This document shows positions 43,629 through 54,965 of a stretch of 64,000 nt of DNA, in pieces. Origin of the DNA: Corythucha ciliata (Eukaryota > Arthropoda > Insecta > Hemiptera > Tingidae); assembly GCA_038030265.1 (NCBI GenBank), contig CM075942.1:63988926-64052925 (forward strand). The letters run 5' to 3'. Under the pieces are notes generated by a model that was not told the DNA's origin, ran no database searches, and saw nothing but the letters and a program-made list of their open reading frames with translations. Position 1 is the first letter of the stretch. Each line of letters begins with the position of its first letter. The translations under genes and the position numbers were made by a program.

Positions 43629-46600
43629 TTACTTGGGAAATTTGAAAGTAAACGGCAAAATGGGCCAGTAAGGCGGGTTGTATAAATCGACGTTACGATT
43701 GAAAGTCAACTGAATCGCTGTTTCCATTCCGATTATCATCGAGGCTGAGGATCCGTACAATTTTTGCATCTCCGCCATTCTTTTCTGGTAATCATCCCGG
43801 GTAGTAGGACAAGCCGATGGACCTAGACGAATTACAAGCAGCGGTTAAATCCTGGGCCAACTAGCCGATCTATCGGCTGGAGAAAATCACCTATCTGTTT
43901 TGGGCCTGTCTAAAACCCAGATCTGCAAGATTAACGCCTCGCATATGCAGATCTGCAGATCAACACCCCAAATCTGCAGATTAACACCTAAAATTCCGTA
44001 ATTCAACAAAAATGGGACTACAATTGATAAAGAAAGTTACAGTAGACCAATAATAGGCACAACATTGCCGATCGTATTTTGAAGAGACAATAATTATAAG
44101 CGACTCACTCGATCAATCAGTTTTGCTTAATTCGTTCACACTTAAATTGCATGCTACAGCCAATCATACCATTTACAAAAATGTGCTTCAATTTTGACGC
44201 TTCCTTGTCAATACAACTGGCACTTCCCCCCGTAGCGTGCAGATCTGCAGATTCATAAAAGCCTGCAGATCGGCCTCTTGGTGTTAATTGTTCAGCCTCA
44301 AAATGCATACTAGAGCCAACCATACCATTAACGAAGATTTGCCTCAATTGTGACCCCCTCCTTGTCAATAGAACTGTCACTTCCCTCAGTAGCGTGCAGA
44401 TCTGCAGATTCATAAAAGCATGCAGATCGACCTTTCTGCGTTAATTGTTCAGCCTCAAAATGCATTATAGAGCCGGTCGTACCATTTATGATGACTCGCC
44501 TCAATTTTGACCCTTCCTTGTCGATACAACTGGCACTTCCCCCCGTAGCGTGCAGATCTGCAGATTCATAAAAGCATGCAGATCGGCCTCTTGGTGTTAA
44601 TTGTTCAGCCTCAAAATGCATACTAGAGCCAACCATACCATTTACGAAGATTCGCCTCAGTTTTGACCCTTCCTGCTTTTATGAATCTGCAGATCTGCAC
44701 GCTACGGGGGGAAGTGCCAGTTGTATCGACAAAGAGGGGTCAAAATTGAGGCGAGTCATCATAAATTGTTGGATTAGCTCTGTTATGCATTTTGAGCCTC
44801 AACAATTAACGCTAAGTGGCCGATCTGCGTGCTTTTGTGAATCTGCAGATCTGCACGCTACGGGCGGAAGTGCCAGTTGTATTGACAACGAAGCGTCAAA
44901 ATTGACGCAAATTTTCGTAAATGGTATGATTGGCTGTTGCATGCAATTCAAGTGTGAACGAATTAAGCAAAACTGATTGATCGAGTGAGTCGCTTATAAT
45001 TATTGTCTCATCAAAATACGATCGGCAATGTTGTGCATATTGTTGGTCTACTGTAACTTTATTGTAGTCCTATTTTCGTTGAATTACGGAATTTTTAGGT
45101 GTTAATCTGCAGATTTGGGGTGTTAAACTGCAGATTTGGGGTGTTAAACTGCAGATTTGGTAGACAGAGCTGGCGACAGTCCCATTCAACCGGAAGAACA
45201 TAGTCACGAAAGGTATGCAAAATGATGGCATTTGACCCCCTATATACGAATCCGCAAGTCTGCCATGCTGTATCTGGGGCCTAAGGATTTTATAGATAAT
45301 TAAAGTCCTTAATTTGGGACATGAATTTAACCAGAAGAACATAGTCCTGAAACTAGTCTCATTCGAAAGGTTTTATGGAGCTGATTTCGAATATGATCGT
45401 CTGCCGCCGTCTGCCTGGGGCATTTGCCCTCAGTGGCTCGCCAAACTCACGAAATTCAGTAAACTTTAATTAACCGGGAGAACTTAGTCCTAAAACTGGT
45501 CTTATTCGAAAGGATCTAGGAAGATTATTACAAATATAATCGTCTGCCGGTGTATGCCTGGGGCATTCGCCCTCGATGGCCAGTCAAACTCCCTAAATCC
45601 GGGATATTAATTAACCGGAAAAACTAAGTCCGGAATATTGTTTATGCGACAGGTTTCACGTATCTGAATACGAAAATGACCGTCTGCCGGTGTCTGCCTG
45701 GGGCACTTGCCCTCAGAGACCCATCACAAACTGCACAGAGGGAAAATGATTAACCGGAAGAAAATAGTCGTGATGCTAGTCTCATTCGAAAGGTTTTATG
45801 GAGCTGATTACAAATATGATCGTCCGCCACCGTCTGCCTGGGGGATTTGCCCTCTGTGGCTCGCCAAACTCACAAATCTTTGGTAAATTTTAATTAACCG
45901 GAAGAACAGAGTCCTTAATTAAAATTTACCGAATTACGTGAGTTTGGCGAGCCACAGAGGGCAAATGCCCCAGGCAGACGGTGGCAGACGATCACATTCG
46001 TAATCAGCTCCATAAAACCTTTCGAATTAGACTAGTTTCTGGACTATGTTCTTCAGGTTAAATTCATGTCCCAAATTAAGGACTTTAATTAGCTATAAAA
46101 TCCTTAGGCCCCAGATACAGCATGGCAGACTTCCGGAGTCGTAAATAGGGGGTCAAATGCCATCATTTTGCACACGTTTAGTGACTATGTTCTTCCGGTT
46201 GAATAGGACTGTCGCTAGCTCTCGAAGTATGGGGTGTTAATCTGCAGATGCGAGGTGTTAATCTTGCAGATCTGCGTTTTAGACAGACCCATCTATTTTA
46301 CCTTGCTCAGCCTCTTCGTCGCCTTTTTGTTCATCTGTAGTCGAGTTGGCTTTTCGTTCCGCTGGAAAATTTTCGGATCAACTAAGAATAATTTCCAAAT
46401 CTTATTCTCTGCTTAGTGAAATGGTTACCAGCTTTCAGTCTCATTCTTTCTTCAATGTGACGAACCCATTCCTCAGAAACTTCGAATTCGGGGTCATCTA
46501 GGTCGTCTTCATCCTCATCAGTGGCGTTATGGCATAACGCCGGTTCATTCAGACGCTCGCATTGACTATTACTCTTTGAGAAAATCGACAAGTGTGACAT

Positions 46601-47123
46601 ACAAGTCTGGACATCATCTGCGACATGCCGGGTTTTGACTGTTCCGTCATGACTCTGGAATTGAATTTGAAGGATAGCTCGTGGAACAAAATACAAGTTC
46701 GAAAACAACATTACCGACACAGAATCCATGTAGTTCATTCTCCACCGAAACACGTCATTGTAGTTTAACCAGAAACAGTTTCCACTCATATTTGAAGAGA
46801 CTTCAAACTGCAAAAAACGCAAGAAATTAGACACCAAGAACTCTGTGTGACCATCAATGAATAAAGCTCACGGAATTCGGGCGACTACGAACACGCGATA
46901 TTTCGCTTTTCGATCGATGCCACCAGTTTTGCAATCTCTTCAGTTGTTTTTTAATCTTCTTCTGCTTCGAACGAAACTTTGAATTCCCTCTGCGTTTTTT
47001 GTCGTTTGACTGGCCACTGGCACCACACGTAACTAGTTTTTTCACGTTACCAGAACGCTCAACACTCGCGCTGACGCCTCCGCGATTCTTTCGGCGGGAT
47101 CCCGTTCTCGCCAGTGCGATTCC
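43629..47123 (-). CDS. GEMIN8: Gemin8-like SMN-complex subunit
   Basis: Gemin8 belongs to the SMN complex that assembles Sm cores on spliceosomal snRNAs. My exons, in transcription order: (up to 47123)-46872, 46807-46715, 46654-46429, 46361-46302 and 43822-43629. The last exon gives the Gemin8 C-terminus: QKRMAEMQKLYGSSASMI, then GMETAIQLTFN, then NPPYWPILP and stop. An acidic stretch (DEDEDDLDDPEFEVSEEW) precedes it, as in vertebrate Gemin8. The first exon is open and very basic (KKRRGNSKFRSKQKKIKK) but has no ATG. Translation may begin at the Met at 46789 (184 residues) or in an unseen upstream exon. The 60 nt between 46714 and 46655 have good splice sites but are also in frame. The last intron carries a 2.4 kb transposon. 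Confidence 0.85.
43902..46290. mobile_element. MULE-like foldback element in the last Gemin8 intron
   Basis: 2389 bp with long inverted ends starting GGGCCTGTCTAAAAC on the left and the complement of GTTTTAGACAGACCC on the right, continuing through CAGATCTGCAAGATTAAC and CTCGCAT. Flanks ATCTGTTTT (43893-43901) and ATCTATTTT (46291-46299) look like a 9-bp target duplication with one mismatch. Nine bases is typical of Mutator elements. The inside is built only of nested repeats: a palindrome around 44670 whose arms hold ~163-bp tandem units (TGCAGATCTGCAGATTC), then five or six ~140-bp units each with TTAACCGGAAGAAC and TCTGCCTGGGGCA (45186-45900), then an inverted copy (45910-46220). No transposase frame. 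Confidence 0.85.
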
Positions 47124-47126
47124 CTA

Positions 47127-47811
47127 GGCGTGAGCAAAGTGCTCACAACTGTGTTTAATTATAAAATTTAGAGAGAACTGCTGTCACCGAAGCGAAGTCC
47201 AGACACAATCAAATCAAAACATTCGTGATAACGAGGCGTGGAGAGGAGAATCTATCCCGTTAGAGAGCGTGCTCGTGCTCATTCATAAGTTCGACGGTTG
47301 AAAACTGACAGTTGACGACGACAATGCCTGCGACATAATTTTTCATGATGAAAATCATGTTAGGTATGTTTCTTAGCTGCACTAGTCAGTATTTTTCATT
47401 GTTCGAGAGTGTAGACAAAGAGCTACACGCATGGGCGTAGCCAGACGCGTGCAGGGGTGGGCAGTTGCCCTCCCTTAGAGTAGTCGACGAAAGCGCGACG
47501 ACTTAGTGGGGCAGCTGCCCCTACCCCTAGATGCCATCGGAACTGGCGGGGGACCGAAGTCAAAAAAATAAACACACCGCCTTTTAGGGTCATTTTCTCA
47601 TAGACGTAATTTATGAGTCCCCCGAACCATATGCTAGGGTTGCCAGAGGCGTCCCAAAAAATCGGGATAGTCCCAATTTCGAAGATCCACAGAATTGTCC
47701 TTCCAGGTTTTTTTAAATGTCCCAAGATAAATGCCGATTTTCCAAGTCAGCTCGATAACACCTGAAAAATCTGTATGAAAAATGGGCCGGTGGCGTCAGA
47801 GGTAGATCCAC
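47127..47811. other. Gemin8 5' flank and transposon-like fragments
   Basis: Upstream of the Gemin8-like gene. From 47438 there is GGGCGTAGCCAG, then a GGGCAGTTGCCC / GGGCAGCTGCCCC pair (about 47459-47522), similar in part to 56460-56540. TAGGGTTGCCAGA at 47636 resembles the end of the hAT-like element at 12230 but lacks its partner. Confidence 0.45.
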
Positions 47812-48320
47812 TGGCGGACCGACGACACCTATCGGGGCCCGGGGCGGAAATCTCTACGAGGGGCCCGTTTAGTCACTAAATAAACAAGAAATACAAATTT
47901 TACGTGTAGCGTCACATTATGGATTTTCCCTTAATTTAACCACGAATTCTAGCTATTTATATATACTTCCTAACCGCCAATTAGAGTTTGTGCTCAATCT
48001 AAGCCGCAAATTGGATATTTTATTACTTATAGCCGCAAAGTTGCCTTCGGAATCCGCATATTTTCAATAACAGCCGAAAATTTTAATACTTTCAATTTTA
48101 CCCTCGAATGATAGCTTTTTCGACTACACAATTTATCCACGAATTATAGTGAGTTTTCTCAATTTTAGCCGCGAATTTGAGTTTTCCCCAATTTTTGCTG
48201 CAACTTAGCAATGTTTCAACTTTTTTAGCAGCGAATTAGCACTTGTTCTCAAATTGAGCAGAAGATTAGCGGTATTTTGACCTTTTTTACAAATTGAGAA
48301 AAAGTGGCAAAAGTTATCAG
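47812..48320 (-). repeat. Family A minisatellite with GC-rich end
   Basis: CCACTGGCGGACC and TATCGGGGCCCGGGGCGG, then AAATCTCTACGAGGGGCC (47818-47867), are the reverse of the motif at 2896 and 31014. Minus-orientation family A units follow. Confidence 0.75.
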
Positions 48321-48904
48321 TTTCTCTGTGAAAAATTTGTCTTCTGGGAGAAATTTTGCGATTTTTTTTAAAGAGCAAAATTTTCAGCTAATCAGCTCAA
48401 AAAAGGTTTGTGATTCCAGGTGGCTTCGAACAAAGACGAGTTGAAGAAGGTTGGGCAGGTGCCCACCCTTGCCACTTCCGGGCTACACACGTTGCCAGAT
48501 CCAAGACATTTTTTGAAAGAACCAAACCCAACTCTTGCAGTGTGAAAACAGATGGAACTTTATGAAACCCTTCACATTATTTGACGAGCACCCGTCAATG
48601 CGATAGAGGCAAATTGCGTCGTGGTACGCACGTCATAATTTGACATAAATGAGTGTGTGTATTGATGGGAACGGGTGAAAGTAAATGCTCCACCCCCCGC
48701 CCATCATCAGAAAACCTCTAACCATACTCATGTCAACACATACCTTGGGTAAGCCTTGGCACTAATCGTCGATAGGATAAGAACTCGAGACGTAGAAAAT
48801 GCAAATAATTAGTAGGCAACTTCTAACTCTTAAATCTAGGTAGTAAACGCTTAACATCGTAAAAAGATTGGCGAAAATACAAGAAAAAAATCCAAATAAA
48901 ATGT
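48321..48904. other. Unassigned
   Basis: Includes GGGCAGGTGCCCACCC (48453-48468) and unique sequence next to the 3' end of the F-box gene. No gene recognised. Confidence 0.4.
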
Positions 48905-51133
48905 TCAATCATCAACGCTTACAAGAGCATCTTCGAAATCGTCAAGCTCGTCTCCCAGGTCAAACCGAAGTCTGTCAGCGACATCTGCATCAGCACTTCT
49001 GTAGCTCATAAGCCAACACCCTAAACAGAAATTATGCAGGAGTTGAGCCGCGCAAACGAATCATATAATGAGACCCCTTTCACACTAGAAACTTGGTATC
49101 CACGCCTCGCCAGTATGGCTAATTCAGGGCCTGCGTAAATTATTGGGACTTACAAAAGGCTTTGATGACTAGTTTTGGCCTTGAAGGTTTGTCCAAAATA
49201 ATGTCGCACGCGAAGTCCAGTGATACATTAGTCAAATTACTGTTTGCAGAGACGTCCAAATACTCTAACGCGGCGCCATGCAGCATGATCCTAAATGAAA
49301 ATCCATAGAGAAACACAAGAAATAATAGTAACTAGACATACAGGAACAATTAGTTATTACGTGAAGAAGTCTTCGTCATTCAAGTTTGCCTTGACCACAA
49401 TCAGTTCTTTTAAACGCATCAAGCAGGCACTTAAACTTGGAAGCACTTCAGATAGACATGGCGCTCGTGATAGATTCAAAGAAACTAAGTTGTCCAGATC
49501 GACAAGACAGAGAAGGGCACTCGGAGGTGACTCGATGAAGTCCAAAGCATCTGAAACATTCATCGTTTTAATTTCCTTCGCTAATTTATAACAATCCCGC
49601 TTTTCAACGTACAGGAAAGATCCAAATGACTCAGTTTAGAACAACCCTTGGCCACGTTATCCAAGAAACCATCGGTATCAACTATGATGTTGGATGCAAG
49701 GCTCAAGCGCGTGAGATATTTCAACTGGGCAATTTCGTGAGAACTGTCTTCTTCGTCTTCGTCAGGAAATTCGAAATTTTCGCCAATTAAATTAAGCTGA
49801 GTCAAATTAGGTGTCAGTGATAAAATTTGTTTGAGGCGTCTATTTGAAATAATTGATTGAGAGGGCGCCAGTGCTAGGCGCGACAGGTGATCACCGTGTA
49901 TTTCAACATACTGTTGGATATAAGAGCTTGTTAGGCCAACTTCAATCAAAATTAAGAGGCGATGAAAAATAAAAATGTATTTTGCCCTACGTTTAGTAAA
50001 TGTCTACCAAGAAATTTATACTCGGAAAGATGAAGAGATTTCAATGGCTTCGATAACGATGCCAACCAATGGCTTTTGTCTGTGATATTTCCTTCAATTG
50101 TGATCTCATCCAGTTCTTGAACATTTTGGACAAACTGGTTTAAGAAAGTGCAGTAATTAGCTGAGAAGGCTGAAATCATTGGAATCAAATTGAGAGATGA
50201 CAAATATTTCACAGTTTCAAAATTTAATCATCGAAATTCAACCTTTAAAGTGAAATGCTTTCAAATGAGGACATTCAAGAGGTATCCTGGATAAGCCTTC
50301 AAGATTACATTCTTGTGACGAGCAGTAAGGATGAATAACGGTCAATCGTTCCAATCGAGGGCATGACCCAGCTAAATAACAATCACGTAAATTTCCGTGG
50401 GGGGGGGGGGAATCAATGGCATCATGAAACTTCGAATTGGGCGGTTCAAACACTTTCCACAGCAGGAATCGGCCATCAAAATTATTAACATGGAAATGGG
50501 CCAAAAGAAGTTGTAACTACCTATCGCTGCACTAATGCCATCGTCTTTCATGAAATCCACGATGATTTCAGTAACATTCGGGCAGAGTCTGATGAAAACG
50601 GGGATTTTATTATCACCTTGGTATCCGATAAATTTTTTGAATGAGTTCTGCGACAAATCCAATCGTTTGACACGTTTCCAGACCCCTTCACACACGAGTC
50701 TCCATCGACGGCACACTGCACAGCCTCCTTATATTACCGAGGGTCAACAGAAAATAGATGATGGACTTACCGGCTCCAACTGCCGTGCGATCCCTAATGT
50801 CCAAGTAAGAAAATACGACTGAAAGGGAATCAAAGTCGAGAATAGACGTGGTCGATTCAGCCTCCGTATCAACTTCTGTATCGGTCTCGTCATTGTCTTG
50901 CTCAATCACCTTTGCCGTCCTACAAAACACAAGACTTGAGCTAGCTTCTTCAAAATAACGAATTAGCTGTAAAGCAATGGCATCATATCGTACGTGGTCC
51001 CTTGAGCTAGAAACTCGGTGTCGCCTTTGAGTCTTCGTCGTTTCGGAACTATGGGGCTATCACCCACATCATCAGTTGGTCGAACGTGGGATTCATGGAG
51101 GTTGACATTCTCCATGTGAAATCGTTCACCCAT
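48905..51133 (-). CDS. F-box / leucine-rich-repeat protein (nine exons)
   Basis: Likely substrate receptor of an SCF-type ubiquitin ligase. Exons in transcription order: 51133-50994, 50919-50771, 50715-50521, 50371-50243, 50169-50008, 49939-49613, 49580-49361, 49290-49154 and 49020-48905, 524 residues. All junctions are GT-AG and every phase matches. The F-box spans exons 2-3 (ILDFDSLSVVFSYLDIRDRT, then VCRRWRLVCEGVWKRVKRLD), the usual Skp1-binding segment ending in W. Leucine-rich repeats follow (CPNVTEIIVDF, CPRLERLTVIHP, TPNLTQLNLIGENFEF, LKYLTRLSLASNII, CSKLSHLDLS, ALEYLDVSAN). The C-terminus is acidic (FDLGDELDDFEDALVSVDD). Exon 5 has two in-frame acceptors; I used 50169. I cannot assign a named ortholog. 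A second copy lies inverted at 63180. Confidence 0.88.
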
Positions 51134-51339
51134 ATCTTAAAAAATAAAATCATTCAGAGTCGATTGCTCAACACGTTCAGATCTTTGCTCTTGAATAAAA
51201 TGTTGGGTTTAAAAATTCAAAATTGAGTCGGTAATAGTGTGGGACATAACAGGACTTGACACCACTCCACTACTACCCACTTAAGCGACGTAAAACTTGG
51301 TATAGAATATCAGTGCCGGCCTTAGACATTTGGCGCCCC

Positions 51340-53640
51340 CAAGAAGTCACCGTTGGCGTTTTCTAAATGTTAACCACTGGCGCTTCTTCTCAATTTCATC
51401 AGTGATTAAGCCATTTGTCTTCATTTTATAGAATTAGCCATTCGTTTCCATTTTAGCCGCTTGTTAGCGATTATTCCAAACTTTTGCCATGAATTAGCGC
51501 TTTTTCATTTTTAGCTATGTTGTTACCAACGAATACCTCAGCTCGCTGTTGTTTCAACTTTCTGTAAATCAGCAAATTTTCTCAAATTAACCCCCTTCCC
51601 CTCAATTGGCAATTTTTCTGTATTTTAGCCGCTAATTATAGATTTTTCTAATTAGAGTTAGAGTTTTCATCTAAGAGTTAGCGTTTTTCCTCTTTTCAGC
51701 TGTAAATTATCGATTTCTACTATTATAGCCGCGAATTAGCGATTTCTCTGATTTTTTCCAGTGAATTTGTGTTTTTCCGGATTTTAGCCGCTATTGATCG
51801 ATATTTCTCAATTTTATTCATGAATTAGCACTTTTTCTTAATTTTAACTTCGAATTAGTGATTTTTCCACTTTTAGCTATGAATTAGCGCTTTTTCTCAA
51901 CTTGAGCTGCGAACTTGCCTTCAGAAGCCGAATATTGTCGATTCCATACTCCAAGCCTCTAATTAGCGCCTTTTCTTCACTTTATCCGCGGATGCTTCAA
52001 GGAAACTTTAGCCGCAAAGTATCTAAGCATTTTTCTTAAATAGAGTAAAACCGCTGATCCCCGGTTTTTTTCATGTTCTCAAGCAGACAAAGATGAGAAG
52101 GGTAAGTACGCAGCAGCAATTTTGAAAAAGCGCTAATACCAGTGATTAAAATTGTGAACAAGCGTTCATTCGCGGTATCTCCGTGCAACTTCCAGACCAA
52201 AATCGAGTAGAAATCGCTGATGCACTTCGAAAAAAAGGCTACTCTATTGGCTAAAATTTTTATTAAAAATAGCTAATTGTCCATTATTTGGTAAAATTGA
52301 TACGTGCCCCGGTTTCTGTTATTTATGAAAGCGCGAAAAGGTAAAAAATGAAAAAAAAATGCTTGAACAGCATGAAAAATCGTTCATTTGAGCTACAAAT
52401 GTGAGACAAAAATCGCGGCTAAAATATAAAAAAAATCAGAAAAAGAAAAAAAAAAATACAAAATCACTAATTCGGGGGTAAAATTGAAAAACATGGCAAA
52501 TTCGCGACTGAAATTTCAAAAAATTGCCCCTTCAAGGAGATTAAAGAGAAAGGCCGCGGCTAATTCACTGCTCAATGTTTGAGAACAACGCTAATTCACG
52601 ACTGAAATTCAAAAGTATGAATAAACAGCAGCTAAAACTGGCACGAACGCTATTTCACGGCCAAAGCTGAGAAAATCGATAATTAAATAACTGCTAAATA
52701 AAATGAGAAAAATCGCTAATTCACCAATAAAATTGACAAAAGGTGCCAATTAGCGACTAAAATTAGGATAGTTCTAATTCGCGGGCAAAACTGAAAATAA
52801 TCGCTAATTAATTCGCGGTTAAAATTGAGATACATTTCTAATGGTGGATTTCACCACCGAGAGTTAAGGTTTGAGTTACGTTAACTCAGAATTAACTGAA
52901 AAAAGGCGTCACTATTCAAGTAAACAATGTTAGAGTTAGGTAACTCCAACCTAACTCCCGGTGGTGAAATTGGCCCTAATTCACGAATTGAATTGGGGAA
53001 AAACGATAATTCGAGGATAAAATCTAGAAAAAACGTTAATTCACAGATAAAAAATTAAAAGAAAAAATCTGCTAATTCACTGCTAGAATTGAGAAAGTAA
53101 CAAACAATGATTCACGGTTAAAATTTATTAAAACGCTGACTCCCAGCTAAAATTTAGGAAACCACAAATCCTTTCTGAGGGCAACTTCTGGCCTAAATCT
53201 AAGAAAAAGCGCTAATCCATAGCTAAAAGTGAGAAAAAAAAGACTTATTATTGAGAAATAATAAGTCAAAAAGATGAAGAGAGGTTAAATATAGTTATAA
53301 TTCAATATTGGCCAAATTGCGAAAAACCACAAATTAGCGCGGTTGAAACTAAGATAAACAGTATTTGCAGCTAATAGTAAGAACATACGCTAATTCGCGG
53401 CTGTTAAGGTTTAAAAACCGCTTATTCGCAGTAAACATGAGGAAAACTCCAATTCACTGCTAAAATCGATAGAAAGTGGTAATTTGCGGCTAAGATTGAG
53501 GAAAATCACTAATTCGCGTGTGAAGAGTACGAGAAGCTGTAACTCACGGCAAACATTAAAAAAAAAAATTCCGATTGTACGCTGTCATTGAAAACATATC
53601 AATCCGTAGCATCCGAAGCAACTTTTGACTAGAAAGCTCG
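51340..53640. repeat. Family A minisatellite block in left arm (two orientations)
   Basis: Minus-orientation units to about 51960, then plus-orientation units to 53640. The switch is conserved in the right arm (plus from about 62390), so it predates the duplication. Confidence 0.8.
52842..52976. mobile_element. Harbinger-like MITE, TAA target
   Basis: 135 bp, inverted ends TTTCACCACCGAGAGTTAAG / CTAACTCCCGGTGGTGAAAT, flanked by TAA (52839-52841 and 52977-52979). The other palindrome arm shows the uninterrupted site at 61544-61546. TWA target duplications are typical of PIF/Harbinger. Confidence 0.92.
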
Positions 53641-53679
53641 GAATTCAAGATTAGACAACATACTAATGACTGATTCGGA

Positions 53680-53964
53680 ATGAGCAGAAAATTTCCTTCA
53701 CAAAACTGTCGTTGGAATAAGTTTTCGGAGTTAATTTCGTCCTGTAATCTGCACGCAAACGCAGGGAAAAATGAAATGCCAAAAATAGGGGGTGAATTTC
53801 AAGGTGACGTACGTCAGCTGTTTTATAGTTTCATGAGTGGCAAAATTGTTGAAAACTTCTCCATTCGATGGCCTTTCGAATGGTTTATTACAAACCGTAT
53901 TTACATGAACCGTGCCATGAGGGCACTAGGCACGCTAGAAACAGAAAAAAACGTAGGAACATGA
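53680..53964 (+). CDS. Unrecognised small ORF conserved in both palindrome arms (left)
   Basis: A 94-codon frame whose counterpart in the other arm (59490-59200, minus) stays open although the two differ by substitutions and by a compound indel (12 bases net, near codon 26-30). Shared stretches include SGKIVENFSIRWPFEWFITN and RIYMN. There is no domain I recognise and no visible splice context. It may be a decayed exon, a transposon fragment or chance. Low confidence that it is translated. Confidence 0.25.
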   Translation: MSRKFPSQNCRWNKFSELISSCNLHANAGKNEMPKIGGEFQGDVRQLFYSFMSGKIVENFSIRWPFEWFITNRIYMNRAMRALGTLETEKNVGT

Positions 53965-54099
53965 TCGAATTGGAGCGATAATCTTTTTTGTGAGGTGTCC
54001 CAATTCAACAACTAATCTTGGGTATTTCTTCATATCAAATAAACCATTTCCGCAGGTCTGAAAATGGAGGACGTAAGACTGAAAACCCCATGTCTCGGA

Positions 54100-54420
54100 T
54101 TACGCTTCTCTGAAATCTAAAATCGCCTGCTTGATGATAAAATTAGCTGTTAAATACAAAAATCAAATCATGCAAAAAACCTATTCTAGAATCGTTATTT
54201 TTGTCCTAAAATCGCAATTTTCGTGCTAAAACCGTCATTTTGTGCTAAAATTGCACAAACGTGATATACTTCAAGGGTGAAATCGCCAGTTTGTAGTGAA
54301 TACTTCAGTCTTCAGGTAGCACTTTTAGGATAAAACCTTCAATTTTTGGGGAAAGTTGCCAGTTTTGTGGTAGCAATTAAGCACATCAAGCTCCTTCAAA
54401 GTGCAAACCTCAAATTTTGT
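54100..54420. repeat. Degenerate repeat, family D
   Basis: Units of the type CTAAAATCGCAATTTTCGTG with about 22-bp spacing. Also in the right arm at 58790-59010. Confidence 0.6.
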
Positions 54421-54718
54421 GGATCTATTTCACCGACAGACAGATCTGATATCCAAGGAAGAGTCTCGGTCATGCACATGGACCTCGCATGGGAAGCTCA
54501 AGGGCCCCAGTACCAACAATAGGTACCGAAAAAATGCTGTGGACGCTGTTTGAGGTGCCATGGCAACCCCGTACTTTCGGTTTGGTCTTTTTTACCGAGC
54601 ACTTGTACTAGTGGCCCTGGAGTCGAGAACATCGGACGATACCAACTACCATGACGCAAAGCACTCATTTCACGACAGTTTAAAAGGCACTGGCGGCTAT
54701 TCTGTTACGAGTGTCAAT

Positions 54719-54965
54719 CTATAGTCGAATCGGCGAAAGAATGTGCATGAGTGGTGGGAGGCCATAAGCCCTCTTTTTCCCTCTCTTAAAGTGGTTCTCT
54801 ACTTCTCCTATTATTATCAAACAGCTGCCACCAATAACAGAGAGTTTTACCGATAAAATAGGAGAGGCTCTTCTCAGGTAATGGTGGGGTAGGGGTAAGT
54901 CATTTGGGTTTATGGAAAAGAGAGAGGGTAATTTCATGCACGTTCTTTCACCGATCCGACTATAG
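54719..54965. mobile_element. MITE in left arm (CTATAGTCG ends)
   Basis: 247 bp with 32-bp inverted ends (CTATAGTCGAATCGGCGAAA / its near-complement ending CGACTATAG). The right arm has the uninterrupted sequence CCAGCTAGCCTGACAC near 58318-58333. Probable TA target duplication. Confidence 0.9.

Noticed and set aside
44117..44976. Repeated ORFs with SACFYESADLHATGGSASCIDK
   Set aside because: They are the tandem units of the foldback element read in an open phase. Units also read open on the opposite strand in the inverted arm, so there is no evidence of coding.
43902..46290. CRISPR array (repeated TGCAGATCTGCAGATTC and TTAACCGG units)
   Set aside because: Units are 140-163 bp without uniform spacers, lie in inverted arms, and the genome is animal. 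It is a foldback transposon.
46500..46530. CTGATGAG on the minus strand as a second hammerhead
   Set aside because: It is inside the acidic coding stretch of the Gemin8-like gene and is not followed by a stem II and GAAA.
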